Source of the DNA: PSRI01 sp041484195 | GTDB taxonomy: Bacteria > Bacteroidota > Bacteroidia > Chitinophagales > Chitinophagaceae | NCBI GenBank assembly: GCA_041484195.1 | Contig: JBGPHC010000012.1 | Coordinates: forward strand, 1 to 64,000 | DNA length: 64,000 nucleotides | Direction: 5' to 3' | Notes under the pieces: model-generated | The model's database searches: none | Seen by the model: the letters and a program-made list of their open reading frames with translations, nothing else | Told to the model about the DNA's origin: nothing | Position numbers and translations under genes: made by a program | Shown here: piece by piece, positions 19,065 through 29,181 of the stretch | How positions within the stretch are numbered: the first letter of the stretch is position 1 | Layout of the letters: the number at the start of each line of letters is the position of its first letter

Positions 19065-20084
19065 CTAGGGATTTGTGTATTCAAATTTTTTCAGGCTAAG
19101 CTGTATTTCCCTGTCTGAAATAAAAGACGATGCCGTATAACCCATATCATACACTGCCTTTCCACCCATTTCTTCCGGTGAGGGGCCAACGAAAACCGAT
19201 TTCCTGCCTTTTATCCTGAATCTTCCATCCGGGTAAATATCAATCACTCCCCACAATGGTTCTTCATAGGGAACCGTATATTTTATTGAAGGATGTTCCT
19301 TATCTATTTCTTTACTGTACCTGATCATCGGGTGGTTCTCTCCTATCCAGTAATAAGACATGCTATTGATCTGTATATAATGGATGCCATTGATTACATT
19401 GTGGTAGTCCTGGTGATGATGGCCCGAAAATACCAACTGCACCTTGCGCATTTCCTTTTTATTGGCGCGTTCCAGCACCAGCCTGCATTTGGTAGCATTT
19501 TCAATTCCCGCTATATCATTATCAAGACCCTGGTGACAAAAAACAAGCACTGGCAATGTTGTTTTATCCAAATCCGCTTCCAGCCAATGCAATTGTTCAT
19601 TGGTGATAAACCTTGGATAACCGCCAGCTTTCTTATTTGGGTTAGGTTCATTGCCATCCAATACAACGAAATGATAACTTTTCAGATCAAATGAATAATA
19701 TTTACCGGTAGCGTTCCAGAATGCAACTACCTGGTCCCGGTTAAAGCCACCATCCATATCATGGTTGCCAATAACATGGTAGCGCGGGCCTCCGAAACGG
19801 TTCCATATATCAAGTATTATACTGTTAGTTTCCACTGGTCTGCAAAAATCGCCCATCTGTATTATGAGATCCGGTTGCTGCACCTTCATATCATCAATAA
19901 ACGCGCTTAATCTTTTTGGTGAATCATGCATAATATCCTGGTGCAGATCGGCACAAATGCCAATGCGTATTTTAGAAAATTTTTCCTTGCCTGGCATAGC
20001 AGGCAGTATTGCCCTGCTTTCACCAATAGCCGCAACGGCCATCGTTGTTAGAGAAGTATTCTTTATGAATGAGCGCCTGTTCAT
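19065..20084 (-). CDS. Tat-exported metallophosphoesterase
   Basis: The 339-aa protein opens with a twin-arginine signal (NRRSFIKNTSL). It then carries the calcineurin-like metallophosphoesterase motifs ADLHQD, QMGDF, VIGNHDMDGG, FCHQG and FSGHHHQD, which bind two metals. Such exported enzymes hydrolyse phosphomonoesters or phosphodiesters. In a mannosidase locus it might remove phosphate from phosphomannan-type glycans (inference). The gene lies between the sugar porter and the solute-binding-like gene on the same strand. Confidence 0.85.
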   Translation of the reverse strand: MNRRSFIKNTSLTTMAVAAIGESRAILPAMPGKEKFSKIRIGICADLHQDIMHDSPKRLSAFIDDMKVQQPDLIIQMGDFCRPVETNSIILDIWNRFGGPRYHVIGNHDMDGGFNRDQVVAFWNATGKYYSFDLKSYHFVVLDGNEPNPNKKAGGYPRFITNEQLHWLEADLDKTTLPVLVFCHQGLDNDIAGIENATKCRLVLERANKKEMRKVQLVFSGHHHQDYHNVINGIHYIQINSMSYYWIGENHPMIRYSKEIDKEHPSIKYTVPYEEPLWGVIDIYPDGRFRIKGRKSVFVGPSPEEMGGKAVYDMGYTASSFISDREIQLSLKKFEYTNP

Positions 20085-20131
20085 AACAATGGATTATCAA
20101 CTGGTTTCAAATGATCAAATACAAATTCATT

Positions 20132-21547
20132 TTAAACCGGAACGAGTGTAACAGCCTTTTCTTTTTCCTTTTTCTTCCAATGCCGTTCTATCTCTTCCAG
20201 CGTTTTACCTTTTGTTTCCGGCACCATCTTCCTTACAAAAAATGCAGCGGGCAACATAACAAGTCCATACATTATAAAAGTGAAACTGATGCCGGTAGAT
20301 TCCCTTAACCATGGGTAGGTTTGAGTAACGAATGTTGAACCAAGGAACAACGAAAGTGTTCCCACCGACATGGCGCGGCCCCTGATGCGTGTTGGATATA
20401 TTTCTGATAAAACAACCCATACGCCAGGACCGAGCGTTGCAGCAAAAACAGCGATATAGAAAACAAAAGCAATCAATAAAAGCGATGTATTGGCTACTGC
20501 ATTTCCAAATAAAATTCCAATGAGAAAAAGCGCAATGCTCAATCCTATGAATCCCCATACCAGCAATGGCTTTCTTCCCCATTTATCTATCTTCCAAATG
20601 GCAAGGATGGTAAAGAACATATTAAAAAAGCCAATTAAGGCAGCGCCGCTCATGGCAGAATTCGTTCCAAACCCTGCTTTTTCAAATATGGCCGGTGCAT
20701 AATACATTACAGTTGTGATGCCGGTGAATTGTGTAAGCAGAGGTAGTACGATTCCAATAATCAATGCCACACGCATACCCGGTTCCAGCAATTGCCTGAA
20801 ACTACCTTTTTCCTGTACAATTGTTTTTTGAATGTCATTCAACTCAGTTGTTCCGTTTTCATCGCCATTGATTCTTTCCAATACAGTCTTTGCAGCATCG
20901 GTTTTATTCTCTTTTACCAGCCACCGCGGACTTTCGGGAACAAACAATAGCAAAATGAAAAATAAAATGGCAGGTATAATATTCGATCCCAGCATGGCGC
21001 GCCATACTTCCTGCACCATATAGAAGTGCATGAATGAACCTGCATTGAGCGCATTGCTGCCTGCATATTGCAACAGTGCAGCGTTTGTTAAATAAGATAC
21101 GAGTATGCCAAGTGTAATAGCCAACTGGTACAATGAAACAAGCCTGCCTCTCATTTTTGCAGGTGAAAGTTCTGAAATAAACATAGGCGCCACCATGGCG
21201 GCAAAGCCCACACCAATTCCTCCAATGATGCGGGCAATTACAAGATAAGAAGCCGTTGTTGCCACCGCGCAAGCCAATGCAGATATGATAAATAGTATGG
21301 CTGATGCCAATAATATTTTCTTCCGGCCAAACTTATCGGCCAGATAGCCGGAAACCGCTGCCCCCGCCACACAGCCTGCGAGCGCAGAACTCATGAGCCA
21401 TCCCTCTGATATTGCATCCAAATGAAATTGCACCCGTAAAAAATTTACAGCGCCCGATATTACGGCAGTATCGAATCCAAAAAGAAACCCTCCCAGTCCT
21501 GCGCTGAGGCTGATTGCAGTTACATATGATTTACCGTACAATTTCAT
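20132..21547 (-). CDS. MFS sugar porter (sugar:proton symporter family)
   Basis: With the ATG at 21547 the product is 471 aa with twelve predicted membrane helices. It shows sugar-porter signatures: GFDTAVISGA in helix 1, DKFGRKKILL after helix 2, PESPRWLVKENK before the central loop and PETKGKTLEEIE at the C-terminus. An upstream in-frame ATG at 21616 would add 23 residues and overlap the end of the GH38 gene, so the shorter start is preferred. It probably carries the monosaccharide released by the locus, likely mannose or glucose, across the inner membrane. Confidence 0.88.
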   Translation of the reverse strand: MKLYGKSYVTAISLSAGLGGFLFGFDTAVISGAVNFLRVQFHLDAISEGWLMSSALAGCVAGAAVSGYLADKFGRKKILLASAILFIISALACAVATTASYLVIARIIGGIGVGFAAMVAPMFISELSPAKMRGRLVSLYQLAITLGILVSYLTNAALLQYAGSNALNAGSFMHFYMVQEVWRAMLGSNIIPAILFFILLLFVPESPRWLVKENKTDAAKTVLERINGDENGTTELNDIQKTIVQEKGSFRQLLEPGMRVALIIGIVLPLLTQFTGITTVMYYAPAIFEKAGFGTNSAMSGAALIGFFNMFFTILAIWKIDKWGRKPLLVWGFIGLSIALFLIGILFGNAVANTSLLLIAFVFYIAVFAATLGPGVWVVLSEIYPTRIRGRAMSVGTLSLFLGSTFVTQTYPWLRESTGISFTFIMYGLVMLPAAFFVRKMVPETKGKTLEEIERHWKKKEKEKAVTLVPV

Positions 21548-21575
21548 GTTGCTGTTGTTGAATGTTACCGTTCCA

Positions 21576-24239
21576 TTATTTGCTTCCCATAATCGATACC
21601 ATTTTATAGGTTTCAATACTGTATTTACCCACGGGTATTTTTATATCCATATCATTACCCCTCACCGGAATGATTTTCGGTTCTTCTTCAATGATATTCG
21701 TTTTTGCGAGCGATTTGATTCCTTTAAACCACCTCATGTTCACCACGGTATTTTGTCCCAGTAAATCATAACAACGGAATACCAGTTGGTCCTCATCGTC
21801 ACATTTTTTGATAGCGGAGATAATGATATTATCCTTGTCTGTACCGGCAAAAGAAAATTGTTCGGGCAATGAAGGTGTTGCACCTTTGGCAGGATCTACC
21901 AATACAATCATGGGTTCGGCCCCCTGTTTCCCGTTTTTCCATCCCGCCTTCCAACTATTACCTCTTGAAGAAAGAGAAAAAGTGAAATGATGATTGCCTC
22001 TTTGCAAATACCAGGGAGCCGTGATGCTACCATTACAACTCCTGCGTGTTGCAAGTAATATAGGCTGAAGAATAGGATAAGCAGCAGGCTGATTGGTAGG
22101 ATCAACCCAATCAAATGCAGCAACGTCTGAACTAATGGTAACAGCGGCTTTATCATCTGCTGCACCAAACCAATCCTGCACTTCACGCGGATGCACCTGT
22201 GCACAAGGTGTACTATACACCTGTTCCGGCTTTGAAAAACCTGCCGCCATCGGCAATTCAGATTCTCCCACTGTAGCAACACCCATAGGAACCTCGTAAC
22301 TCACTTTTGCATTGTTCATATTTAAAGGAAAGGCCACCCTGAACTCGCGCGAACGTTCTCCATTAAATCCGATGAGTTCTATATCGAAATCGATCCTTTT
22401 GATAGTTGTATAAACAGTTAGCCTTTCTCTTACCGTACAATTTCTCCACGGATGTGCAGTTTCAACCACGGTGCGAAGGGCGCCCTTTTCAACAAGCACC
22501 CAATCTGGCGCATACTGGCTCATTTTTTCGAACCCAATCATTGTGGGTTGTTGTATATCTGTAAACTCTCCGGCATCATTGCCAACCGACTGCAATGAAA
22601 ACACTTCACCGCCAAGAAATTTATTTACGTTAAGCAATTCGGTTTGAAGCTGCCTGTCGAAAATAGATTTTACCCCGCCCTTTGCCAGTTCTACTTTATA
22701 ATACCATGAATCTATGATATGATTATCGTAATTGTTTTCCAGTGCTTTCGGATCGCCTGATTTGCCCGGAATCAAATAATAGGTTTTATAACCCACAGAT
22801 GGAACACCGCTTGCAATAAATACTAAACTGAGCGATGAATTAGAACCGGCAGAAGGAGAAGATATTAATTGATAGTCTATGGCGCTTCCTGCTGAATCTA
22901 CCAGTTGAAACTGGCTCGCGTATATGCCTTCTGTATTGATGGAAAATTCCACAGGATCTGTGCGCACCCACGACAATGGATTAAAGACCACGATGGGGAT
23001 ACCAATACTCTTGAATTTTATTTTTGAAGCAATGGATTTGGTTTTGGCCTTAAGAATGGAATCACCGGTGGCGGCTGCATCTTCATAACTTTTTGTGAAG
23101 ATATTATCGGTAATGTCTCCATGCACCCCGCCCCATCCATGATCAGGATAGATGGCCTGTTGCCAGGCAATATCAAATTCTTTTTGAGGGTAGGTGTTAA
23201 AATTTCCGTTCAGCGTTCCTTCTATTGCGGCAAATTTTTCTGCAGCAGATAACCAGCGTGAAGCATTTCTTCCTGCCTTCACCGCTTTTTCATGTGTTGG
23301 CCCGTGAATGTATATCCACACATTTGGACGTTCACCCATAATGGAGTCTATATCACCTTTTCCATTTGAGGCAGCTTCAAGCGATTCCGTGCCGGTTGCA
23401 TAGTTGATATAAGGGAGTGATGTTTTACCGATATTAGCATTCCAGTCCTTGAAATACTGGTCGTAGTTTATTGGACGTGCAAAATCCTGCGAGTTGATAT
23501 AGATAAAATGGGGGGGGAGCGATCGCTTCTCATAATAACTATTGAACTGCGAGAGTTTTTCTATGAATGAAGCTGTTCTTTCCTTTTCTGACGAGGCATT
23601 GAGAACAGGATTACCAAAATCATCGTATTGTCCGGGACTCCAGCATGTAATAAAACTTCCATCCGGGCTGTACCATTTATAGAGGCCGGGTTGAAAACGG
23701 CTGAACTGCAAATATTTTATACCTGCTTTTGCAAAAATCTGCGGGCCTTGCAATGTTCTTCCCGGCACATCTTCAGACCAGGCACATATGAATTTCCCGC
23801 CCGGAATTAATTTCTGTAATTTCTTCTTACCATAATATGCTTCGCGAATAAGCGCTTCGCCGTCATACAATCCTTCATAAGGCTGGTTGTAGGTAGCGCC
23901 CCATTCAAGGCGTCCCTCTTTGGTGTATTCGGCAATTTCGGGCAAACGGTCGGGGTGCCTTTCGATGTATTCATATAAATTTAACGCGTTTTCCACTGAA
24001 AACCTGAATTCGCTGCTTTCTTTCAAGCGCTGCAATGCAGGCGTTATCACGTGTTCGTCTCTGTACTCAATACATTTGGCAGGCGTATTCATCCATGCAA
24101 TGTCCTGGTGGGAGGATGGTACAATTGATAATTTACCACCCTTGAAATAGGAATAGTTAACGGTATTATCTTTTTGGCTATACCCTTTGCAGTATATTAC
24201 CACACAAACTGTAAGAACTATGACAGTCTTTAGATTCAT
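21576..24239 (-). CDS. Secreted GH38 alpha-mannosidase-like protein
   Basis: The 887-aa protein has a signal peptide (to KGYSQ) and the GH38 N-terminal metal motif in VPSSHQDIAWM (H44, D46). The segment FICAWSEDVPGRTLQGPQIF follows, where the nucleophile Asp of the family is expected. Central helical and C-terminal beta-sandwich domains follow, as usual for class II alpha-mannosidases. GH38 enzymes are zinc-dependent retaining alpha-mannosidases. It is the first enzyme downstream of SusCD, separated from SusD by a GC-rich hairpin. It fits with the two GH92 genes as a mannan or N-glycan degrading set. Confidence 0.85.
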   Translation of the reverse strand: MNLKTVIVLTVCVVIYCKGYSQKDNTVNYSYFKGGKLSIVPSSHQDIAWMNTPAKCIEYRDEHVITPALQRLKESSEFRFSVENALNLYEYIERHPDRLPEIAEYTKEGRLEWGATYNQPYEGLYDGEALIREAYYGKKKLQKLIPGGKFICAWSEDVPGRTLQGPQIFAKAGIKYLQFSRFQPGLYKWYSPDGSFITCWSPGQYDDFGNPVLNASSEKERTASFIEKLSQFNSYYEKRSLPPHFIYINSQDFARPINYDQYFKDWNANIGKTSLPYINYATGTESLEAASNGKGDIDSIMGERPNVWIYIHGPTHEKAVKAGRNASRWLSAAEKFAAIEGTLNGNFNTYPQKEFDIAWQQAIYPDHGWGGVHGDITDNIFTKSYEDAAATGDSILKAKTKSIASKIKFKSIGIPIVVFNPLSWVRTDPVEFSINTEGIYASQFQLVDSAGSAIDYQLISSPSAGSNSSLSLVFIASGVPSVGYKTYYLIPGKSGDPKALENNYDNHIIDSWYYKVELAKGGVKSIFDRQLQTELLNVNKFLGGEVFSLQSVGNDAGEFTDIQQPTMIGFEKMSQYAPDWVLVEKGALRTVVETAHPWRNCTVRERLTVYTTIKRIDFDIELIGFNGERSREFRVAFPLNMNNAKVSYEVPMGVATVGESELPMAAGFSKPEQVYSTPCAQVHPREVQDWFGAADDKAAVTISSDVAAFDWVDPTNQPAAYPILQPILLATRRSCNGSITAPWYLQRGNHHFTFSLSSRGNSWKAGWKNGKQGAEPMIVLVDPAKGATPSLPEQFSFAGTDKDNIIISAIKKCDDEDQLVFRCYDLLGQNTVVNMRWFKGIKSLAKTNIIEEEPKIIPVRGNDMDIKIPVGKYSIETYKMVSIMGSK

Positions 24240-24290
24240 AGATTATTGTTTACTACTATTCTATTCTGAAATTACTCAACTTTAAACAAA

Positions 24291-24309
24291 CAGGGGCAAA
24301 ACGCCCCTG
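24291..24309 (-). terminator. Hairpin between SusD and GH38 genes, partial terminator or attenuator
   Basis: CAGGGGC and GCCCCTG form a perfect 7-bp stem with a 5-nt loop. On the minus strand it is followed by TTTGTTTAAAG. It lies 15 bp after the SusD stop. Hairpins here are common in SusCD loci and lower expression of downstream enzymes relative to the receptor pair. The T-run is interrupted, so termination is probably incomplete. Confidence 0.6.
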
Positions 24310-24323
24310 CTTGCTTTTACATA

Positions 24324-25799
24324 TCAATATCCCGGGTTTTGTGTTAGCTTCAGATTTGTCTGCAGATCAATAGTCGGTACTGGGAAAAGCATGTTTTTCT
24401 GGGTAGGGCTAAAATTGTTGATATTCTTATAGTCGAAAATAGTTCCGCTTCTGGACGTTTGGGTTCTGACCATATCTGACCACCTAACGCCTTCGAAACA
24501 AAGTTCCAGATCGCGCTCGCGCCATACTGCTTTACGAAACTCGTCCTGCGCTAAGCCCGAATAATCATGTGAATTATCTCCAAAAGCCCTGCTTCGAACC
24601 GCATTCAAAGCGTTGTATGCTTCCGGGGTGGTGGCAGTTACTTCGTTGGCGGCTTCGGCATAAATCAGCAATACTTCGGCAAAGCGAAGACGTACAATAT
24701 CCTGGTCTGTGCCGGTATTGTACATTGGCCCCCAGTATTTTGCCACTATTGGCTGGGGCAATGTCAATACCAGTGATGTATCCATATAAGATCTTGCACT
24801 GGTCATGAAGAATTCTCCTTTACGTGGATCATCATCTGGAAAATCATCGTAAAATGTCTGGTTGGGCAGGAATGCCCCGATGAAATCGCCACCCGGTTCT
24901 GCTGCCAGTTGCGGCAATCCGCGGGGCGCCCAGAAAAGCGGGAAATAACTACCATTACTCACTGCACGACTTTTATCTACAATGAATATTTGTTCCTGCG
25001 GCGCGGCGGATGGGTTCCAGTTGTCCATCACATTCGCATAAAGTGAATAAGGTCCATTGTCAATGACGTCTTTTGAGGCCGACGCCGCCAATGCAAATTT
25101 GCTTTGATCCTGTATTGGGTATCCAGCCATCTTGAGATACAATTTGGCAAGATATGATTCGGCGGCATACTTGGTAGCGCGCCCATAATCGCTGCCCTTG
25201 GGCCATGTTACCGGCAGGTTCTGCACGGCAAACTTCAGGTCTTCGATAGCAAAATTATAAATATCAAGGGCGGGTGTACGGGTGGGATATAACTCAGTGG
25301 TTTGTTCTGTAACGAGCGGAACATCTCCATAACCCATTGCCAATTCAAAATAGGCTACGCCTCTCAGGAACCTTGCTTCTCCAATAGCCGAATTTTTTAT
25401 GTCTGCGCTTACATTCACAGCATTGGGCACATTCAATATTACCGTGTTAGCCCTGCTTATTATCAGGTAAGCATTCTTCCACCAGTTATTGTAATAATTC
25501 ATTTCGGGGCCGAATGCATAGTTATCAATATTTGTATTATCAATAACGCCTGCACCGTCGTTTGAATAAGATTGATCGGAAGGCAGTTCCCATACCGCCC
25601 AGGTCATATTCGCATATCCCCCACCGGCATAATATGTTTGCAACGGTGTGTAAACGGAATAGACTGCTGCAGTAATATCATCTTTTGTCTTATAAAAATT
25701 GGAGGAGTTAAGAAAAGTAAGCGGCTTCTCTTCCAGGAACTTTGTACAGGAAGTGGTTAAAAACATTGAAATCAGTATTAAAACGGTACTATATTTCAT
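24324..25799 (-). CDS. SusD/RagB-family glycan-binding lipoprotein
   Basis: The 491-aa protein starts with a lipoprotein signal (lipobox LTTSC, Cys18). It has the SusD helical TPR-like body, including ARFLRGVAYFELAMGYGDVPLV and a C-terminal RERDLELCFEGVRWSDMVR. SusD proteins sit on the outer surface as a lid over SusC and bind the oligosaccharide. It is 20 bp downstream of the SusC stop, so the pair is co-transcribed. It is probably selective for an alpha-mannosyl glycan judging from the enzymes that follow. Confidence 0.95.
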   Translation of the reverse strand: MKYSTVLILISMFLTTSCTKFLEEKPLTFLNSSNFYKTKDDITAAVYSVYTPLQTYYAGGGYANMTWAVWELPSDQSYSNDGAGVIDNTNIDNYAFGPEMNYYNNWWKNAYLIISRANTVILNVPNAVNVSADIKNSAIGEARFLRGVAYFELAMGYGDVPLVTEQTTELYPTRTPALDIYNFAIEDLKFAVQNLPVTWPKGSDYGRATKYAAESYLAKLYLKMAGYPIQDQSKFALAASASKDVIDNGPYSLYANVMDNWNPSAAPQEQIFIVDKSRAVSNGSYFPLFWAPRGLPQLAAEPGGDFIGAFLPNQTFYDDFPDDDPRKGEFFMTSARSYMDTSLVLTLPQPIVAKYWGPMYNTGTDQDIVRLRFAEVLLIYAEAANEVTATTPEAYNALNAVRSRAFGDNSHDYSGLAQDEFRKAVWRERDLELCFEGVRWSDMVRTQTSRSGTIFDYKNINNFSPTQKNMLFPVPTIDLQTNLKLTQNPGY

Positions 25800-25819
25800 G
25801 GCTTGTTAATTAATGATTA

Positions 25820-28800
25820 TTAAAAATTAATTCTCAGTGTGGCCACCAGTGATTTGGATGCAGGGTAACTGCTGAATTCTATACCCTGGTTGGCATGGCC
25901 GCCGTAAGTGCTCACTTCGGGATCATATCCTTCATAGTTCGTGATAGTGAAAAAATCTATCGCGCTTATGCTGATTGTAGCACCGCTGATTTTAACTTTC
26001 GACAATAATGAAGAAGGAAGATGATAGCCGAGCGAAATATTCCGAAACCTTACATAAGAGCCATCCTGCGCGTGCCTGTTGGAAATATTCAGGTTGCTAT
26101 TGATGCGCACCGCGGCTATTGTATTACTCGTGCCTTCGCCATGCCACCTGTTCAACAATGTTTTATAGCTGTTGGTTTCTGTTTGCCGGTCTTCAAGTAC
26201 AACGGGATTCAGGTTCATAACAGTTACTTTTTGTACGCCATATATTTCAGAAACGAATTCCCATGGCCCATAACTGAGAGTATTGATGATTCCAAAAATA
26301 TACTTGGGATTATTATTACCGAGAATGGTTCTGTCCTTCGCATCTATTGCGCCATCTTTATTCAGATCTGCATATTTCAAATCTCCGGGTCTTGTTTTTC
26401 CAGGGTTTTTCAGGTATGCATTGATTTCGTCCTGGTTTTGAAACACACCCACGCGAATCAATCCCCAGAAGGATCCCAAAGGTTCTCCCACACGAACAAT
26501 GTTAAGCGGGTTAACGAATGAGGTAATAAAGATATCCTGGTTGTTGTTTACCAGCGAAAGCACTTTGTTTTTGTTGATAGAGAAATTAAGATCGGTTGTC
26601 CATCTCAGTTTTCCATCAAGGTTTACAGAGTTTAGGGCAAATTCAAACCCGTTGTTCTGAATACTTCCAATGTTTTTCAACTGGGTGCTGAAACCTGTAG
26701 TTTCAGGAATCGGCGCATTAAGCAGGAGGTCCTTTGTAACTTTGTGATAATAATCAATCACAAAATTCAGGCGGTCCTTTAGAATGCCTATGTCAAAGCC
26801 CATATCAAACTCATTTGTTCTTTCCCATTTCAGATTTGGGTTTGCAATTTGCACATTGGCAATACCTGCCAATCTTGTATTACCCAGGAAGGTGGTAGCG
26901 TTGCCAAGTCTTTCCAGTGATAAATAGTTTCCAAAGGTCTGGTTACCCGTAGCGCCATAACTTGTCCGGAGCTTAAGGTTTGAAAAGATATTGAGTTTTT
27001 TAATGAAAGGTTCTTCGGATAATCTCCAGGCAAAGGCACCGGAAGGGAAATATCCGTATTTGTTACCCTTACCAAAGCGTGAAGAACCATCGGCACGGAA
27101 TGTGCCTGTCAGGAAATATATTCTTTTATAATTATAATTGACTCTTCCAAAGAAGGAATTTTGTGTAGAGTGTTCTTTTGATGTAACAACACTATTTACT
27201 GTTGTGGCCGCCTGCAACTGGTTGGTAAGATAGGCGTCTGTTGGAAACCCTGTAACAGTAGCGTCAAATTCATCGCCGGTTGCACCCATCCAGGAAGCTC
27301 CCATTAACACATTCATTCCATGATAACCCATTTGCCTGTCATAGTTCAGGTAATCTTCATTCAGCCATGTGTTTGCGCCCGTAGTAATGATTGTCGCATT
27401 TTGAGGAGGCGGTAAACCGGGACTGCTCACACCTTTGTCGATATAACGGTCATATTTAGATGCCTGAATATCCAGCGTATAGGTGGCTTTGAATTTGAGT
27501 CCTTTAAGAATTTGTAATTCACCAAATGTTGTACCCACAAATTTACTCGTGATTGCTTTCTGGTGAATGCCGTAAAGCAATGCCGTTGGGTTTGCATAAT
27601 TATCGTTATCGGCAACCATATAATTACCGGTTGAATCATACGGAGGTCTGTCGGGGAAAGATTCGAGTATTGCCCGTGGCACTGAATTATTACCATTATC
27701 GGTTTCAACCTGCCCGTTATTAACATAGTTATAGGAAACGTTCACCCCCATTTTCAAGCGGTTACTCATCTGAGATTCCACTACCATCCTGGTTCCGATC
27801 TGATTCCACATATTTGTTTTAAAAATACCGGGCTCATTCAGGTATGAAAGCGAAGCTGCATAAGTTGTTTTATCGCTACCACCACTTACGGAAATGCTTT
27901 GGTCATTTCCTATCGCTGTTCTGAAAGTCTCATCCTGCCAGTCAATATCATATTGTGGATGATCCACTTCATCCTGCGTATATGGAAGTGCCCTGTTTCT
28001 TCCATCAATGGCATTCTGGTTGGTAGTTGCCTCATTCATCAGCATCCTGAATTCATGCGCATTGAGCATCGGTATTTTTTTGCTGCGGCTAACTACCTTA
28101 ACCCTCGATTCAAAACTTACGCTCAATACACCTTTTTTCCCCTGGCGGGTTTGAATGATGACCACGCCGTTGGCAGCGCGCGAACCATAAATAGCCGTTG
28201 CCGATGCATCTTTCAATACTTCTATTGAAACAATGTCGGATGGATTTATAAATGGCAGACCGCTTAAAATAGGATACCCATCAATAACATACATGGGTTC
28301 GTTGCTGGCATTGATGGAATTGGTTCCGCGGATGGATATGGCCACGCTGCCACCGGGCTGATGCGAATTGTTCATTACCTGTACACCGGCAACGCGTCCC
28401 TGTATCAGTTGCGAGGCCTGTACCATTGGAACACTTTGAATTTTTTCAGTACTCACTACTGCAATTGATCCTGTAAGATCGCTCTTGCGCTGGTTATTAT
28501 ACCCAATAGCAACCACTTCCACATCCTTCAGCTGTTGCGCTGTTTGCTCGAGCGTTACATCAATAACCGGGCGATTGTTCACGGGTATTTCCTGCGAAAG
28601 GTAGCTGGTCATACTAAAAATCAGGATAGCAGTACCGGGAGCATCGATCCTGAATTTTCCATCCACATCGGTAGTAGTTCCTTTCTTTGTCCCTTTTACC
28701 ATTACAGATACACCTTGCAGTGGTTTTCCGCCTTTATCAGTTACGGTTCCGGTTATTTCCTCAAATCTGGCCCTTGTGCCAGCGTTGGTAGGGTAACCAG

Positions 28801-28885
28801 AAAACAGGCAAACGCTCAGTTGGATAAGCAGTAAAAAAGTAATCCGGAAAACTTTAAAAAAGTTCCTGTGCTGATGACTTTTCAT
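25820..28885 (-). CDS. SusC/RagA-family TonB-dependent outer-membrane receptor
   Basis: The 1021-aa receptor has a signal peptide. A carboxypeptidase-regulatory-like domain follows (GTVTDKGGKPLQGVSVMVKG, about residues 45-115), then the linker VEVVAIGYNNQRKSDLTGSI, a plug domain (SIRGTNSINASNEPMYVIDG) and a 22-strand-type barrel ending in LRINF with the terminal Phe used by the BAM machinery. It imports oligosaccharides into the periplasm with SusD. It is the first gene of the minus-strand locus and diverges from the AraC regulator. Confidence 0.95.
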   Translation of the reverse strand: MKSHQHRNFFKVFRITFLLLIQLSVCLFSGYPTNAGTRARFEEITGTVTDKGGKPLQGVSVMVKGTKKGTTTDVDGKFRIDAPGTAILIFSMTSYLSQEIPVNNRPVIDVTLEQTAQQLKDVEVVAIGYNNQRKSDLTGSIAVVSTEKIQSVPMVQASQLIQGRVAGVQVMNNSHQPGGSVAISIRGTNSINASNEPMYVIDGYPILSGLPFINPSDIVSIEVLKDASATAIYGSRAANGVVIIQTRQGKKGVLSVSFESRVKVVSRSKKIPMLNAHEFRMLMNEATTNQNAIDGRNRALPYTQDEVDHPQYDIDWQDETFRTAIGNDQSISVSGGSDKTTYAASLSYLNEPGIFKTNMWNQIGTRMVVESQMSNRLKMGVNVSYNYVNNGQVETDNGNNSVPRAILESFPDRPPYDSTGNYMVADNDNYANPTALLYGIHQKAITSKFVGTTFGELQILKGLKFKATYTLDIQASKYDRYIDKGVSSPGLPPPQNATIITTGANTWLNEDYLNYDRQMGYHGMNVLMGASWMGATGDEFDATVTGFPTDAYLTNQLQAATTVNSVVTSKEHSTQNSFFGRVNYNYKRIYFLTGTFRADGSSRFGKGNKYGYFPSGAFAWRLSEEPFIKKLNIFSNLKLRTSYGATGNQTFGNYLSLERLGNATTFLGNTRLAGIANVQIANPNLKWERTNEFDMGFDIGILKDRLNFVIDYYHKVTKDLLLNAPIPETTGFSTQLKNIGSIQNNGFEFALNSVNLDGKLRWTTDLNFSINKNKVLSLVNNNQDIFITSFVNPLNIVRVGEPLGSFWGLIRVGVFQNQDEINAYLKNPGKTRPGDLKYADLNKDGAIDAKDRTILGNNNPKYIFGIINTLSYGPWEFVSEIYGVQKVTVMNLNPVVLEDRQTETNSYKTLLNRWHGEGTSNTIAAVRINSNLNISNRHAQDGSYVRFRNISLGYHLPSSLLSKVKISGATISISAIDFFTITNYEGYDPEVSTYGGHANQGIEFSSYPASKSLVATLRINF

Positions 28886-29092
28886 TGTTTTGATTTAAGT
28901 TGAAAATGAATTAGGTGAAAAAAATGATAACAAGATAATTTCTGATTTTTCACAGAATTTGATAGCAACAGATGAAAGGATACGCTTAGCAAGACGCCCT
29001 TTAGGACATTTAAATGATGTCTTTAAAATCTTTCCTAAAAGTAAACCAGGCAGGCAAAATTCATTTTGTCGATTTTATCAACAATTATAAAC

Positions 29093-29136
29093 ATGTTAGC
29101 ATTTTATGAAAGTTAATATTACTTTTAAGCTAACAT
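29093..29136. promoter_or_regulatory. Inverted repeat in the susC/araC divergent promoter region
   Basis: ATGTTAGC (29093-29100) and GCTAACAT (29129-29136) are perfect 8-bp inverted arms 28 bp apart. Between them lies a smaller dyad centred on TAATATTA flanked by AAAGT and CTTT. The 296-bp gap holds no gene and must contain both promoters, so this is a candidate operator for the adjacent AraC regulator. No clear Bacteroidota -7 box was identified. Confidence 0.4.
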
Positions 29137-29181
29137 AATTCTGTCTTTACTTCAATCCAGCAAAATATACACCTATAATAT

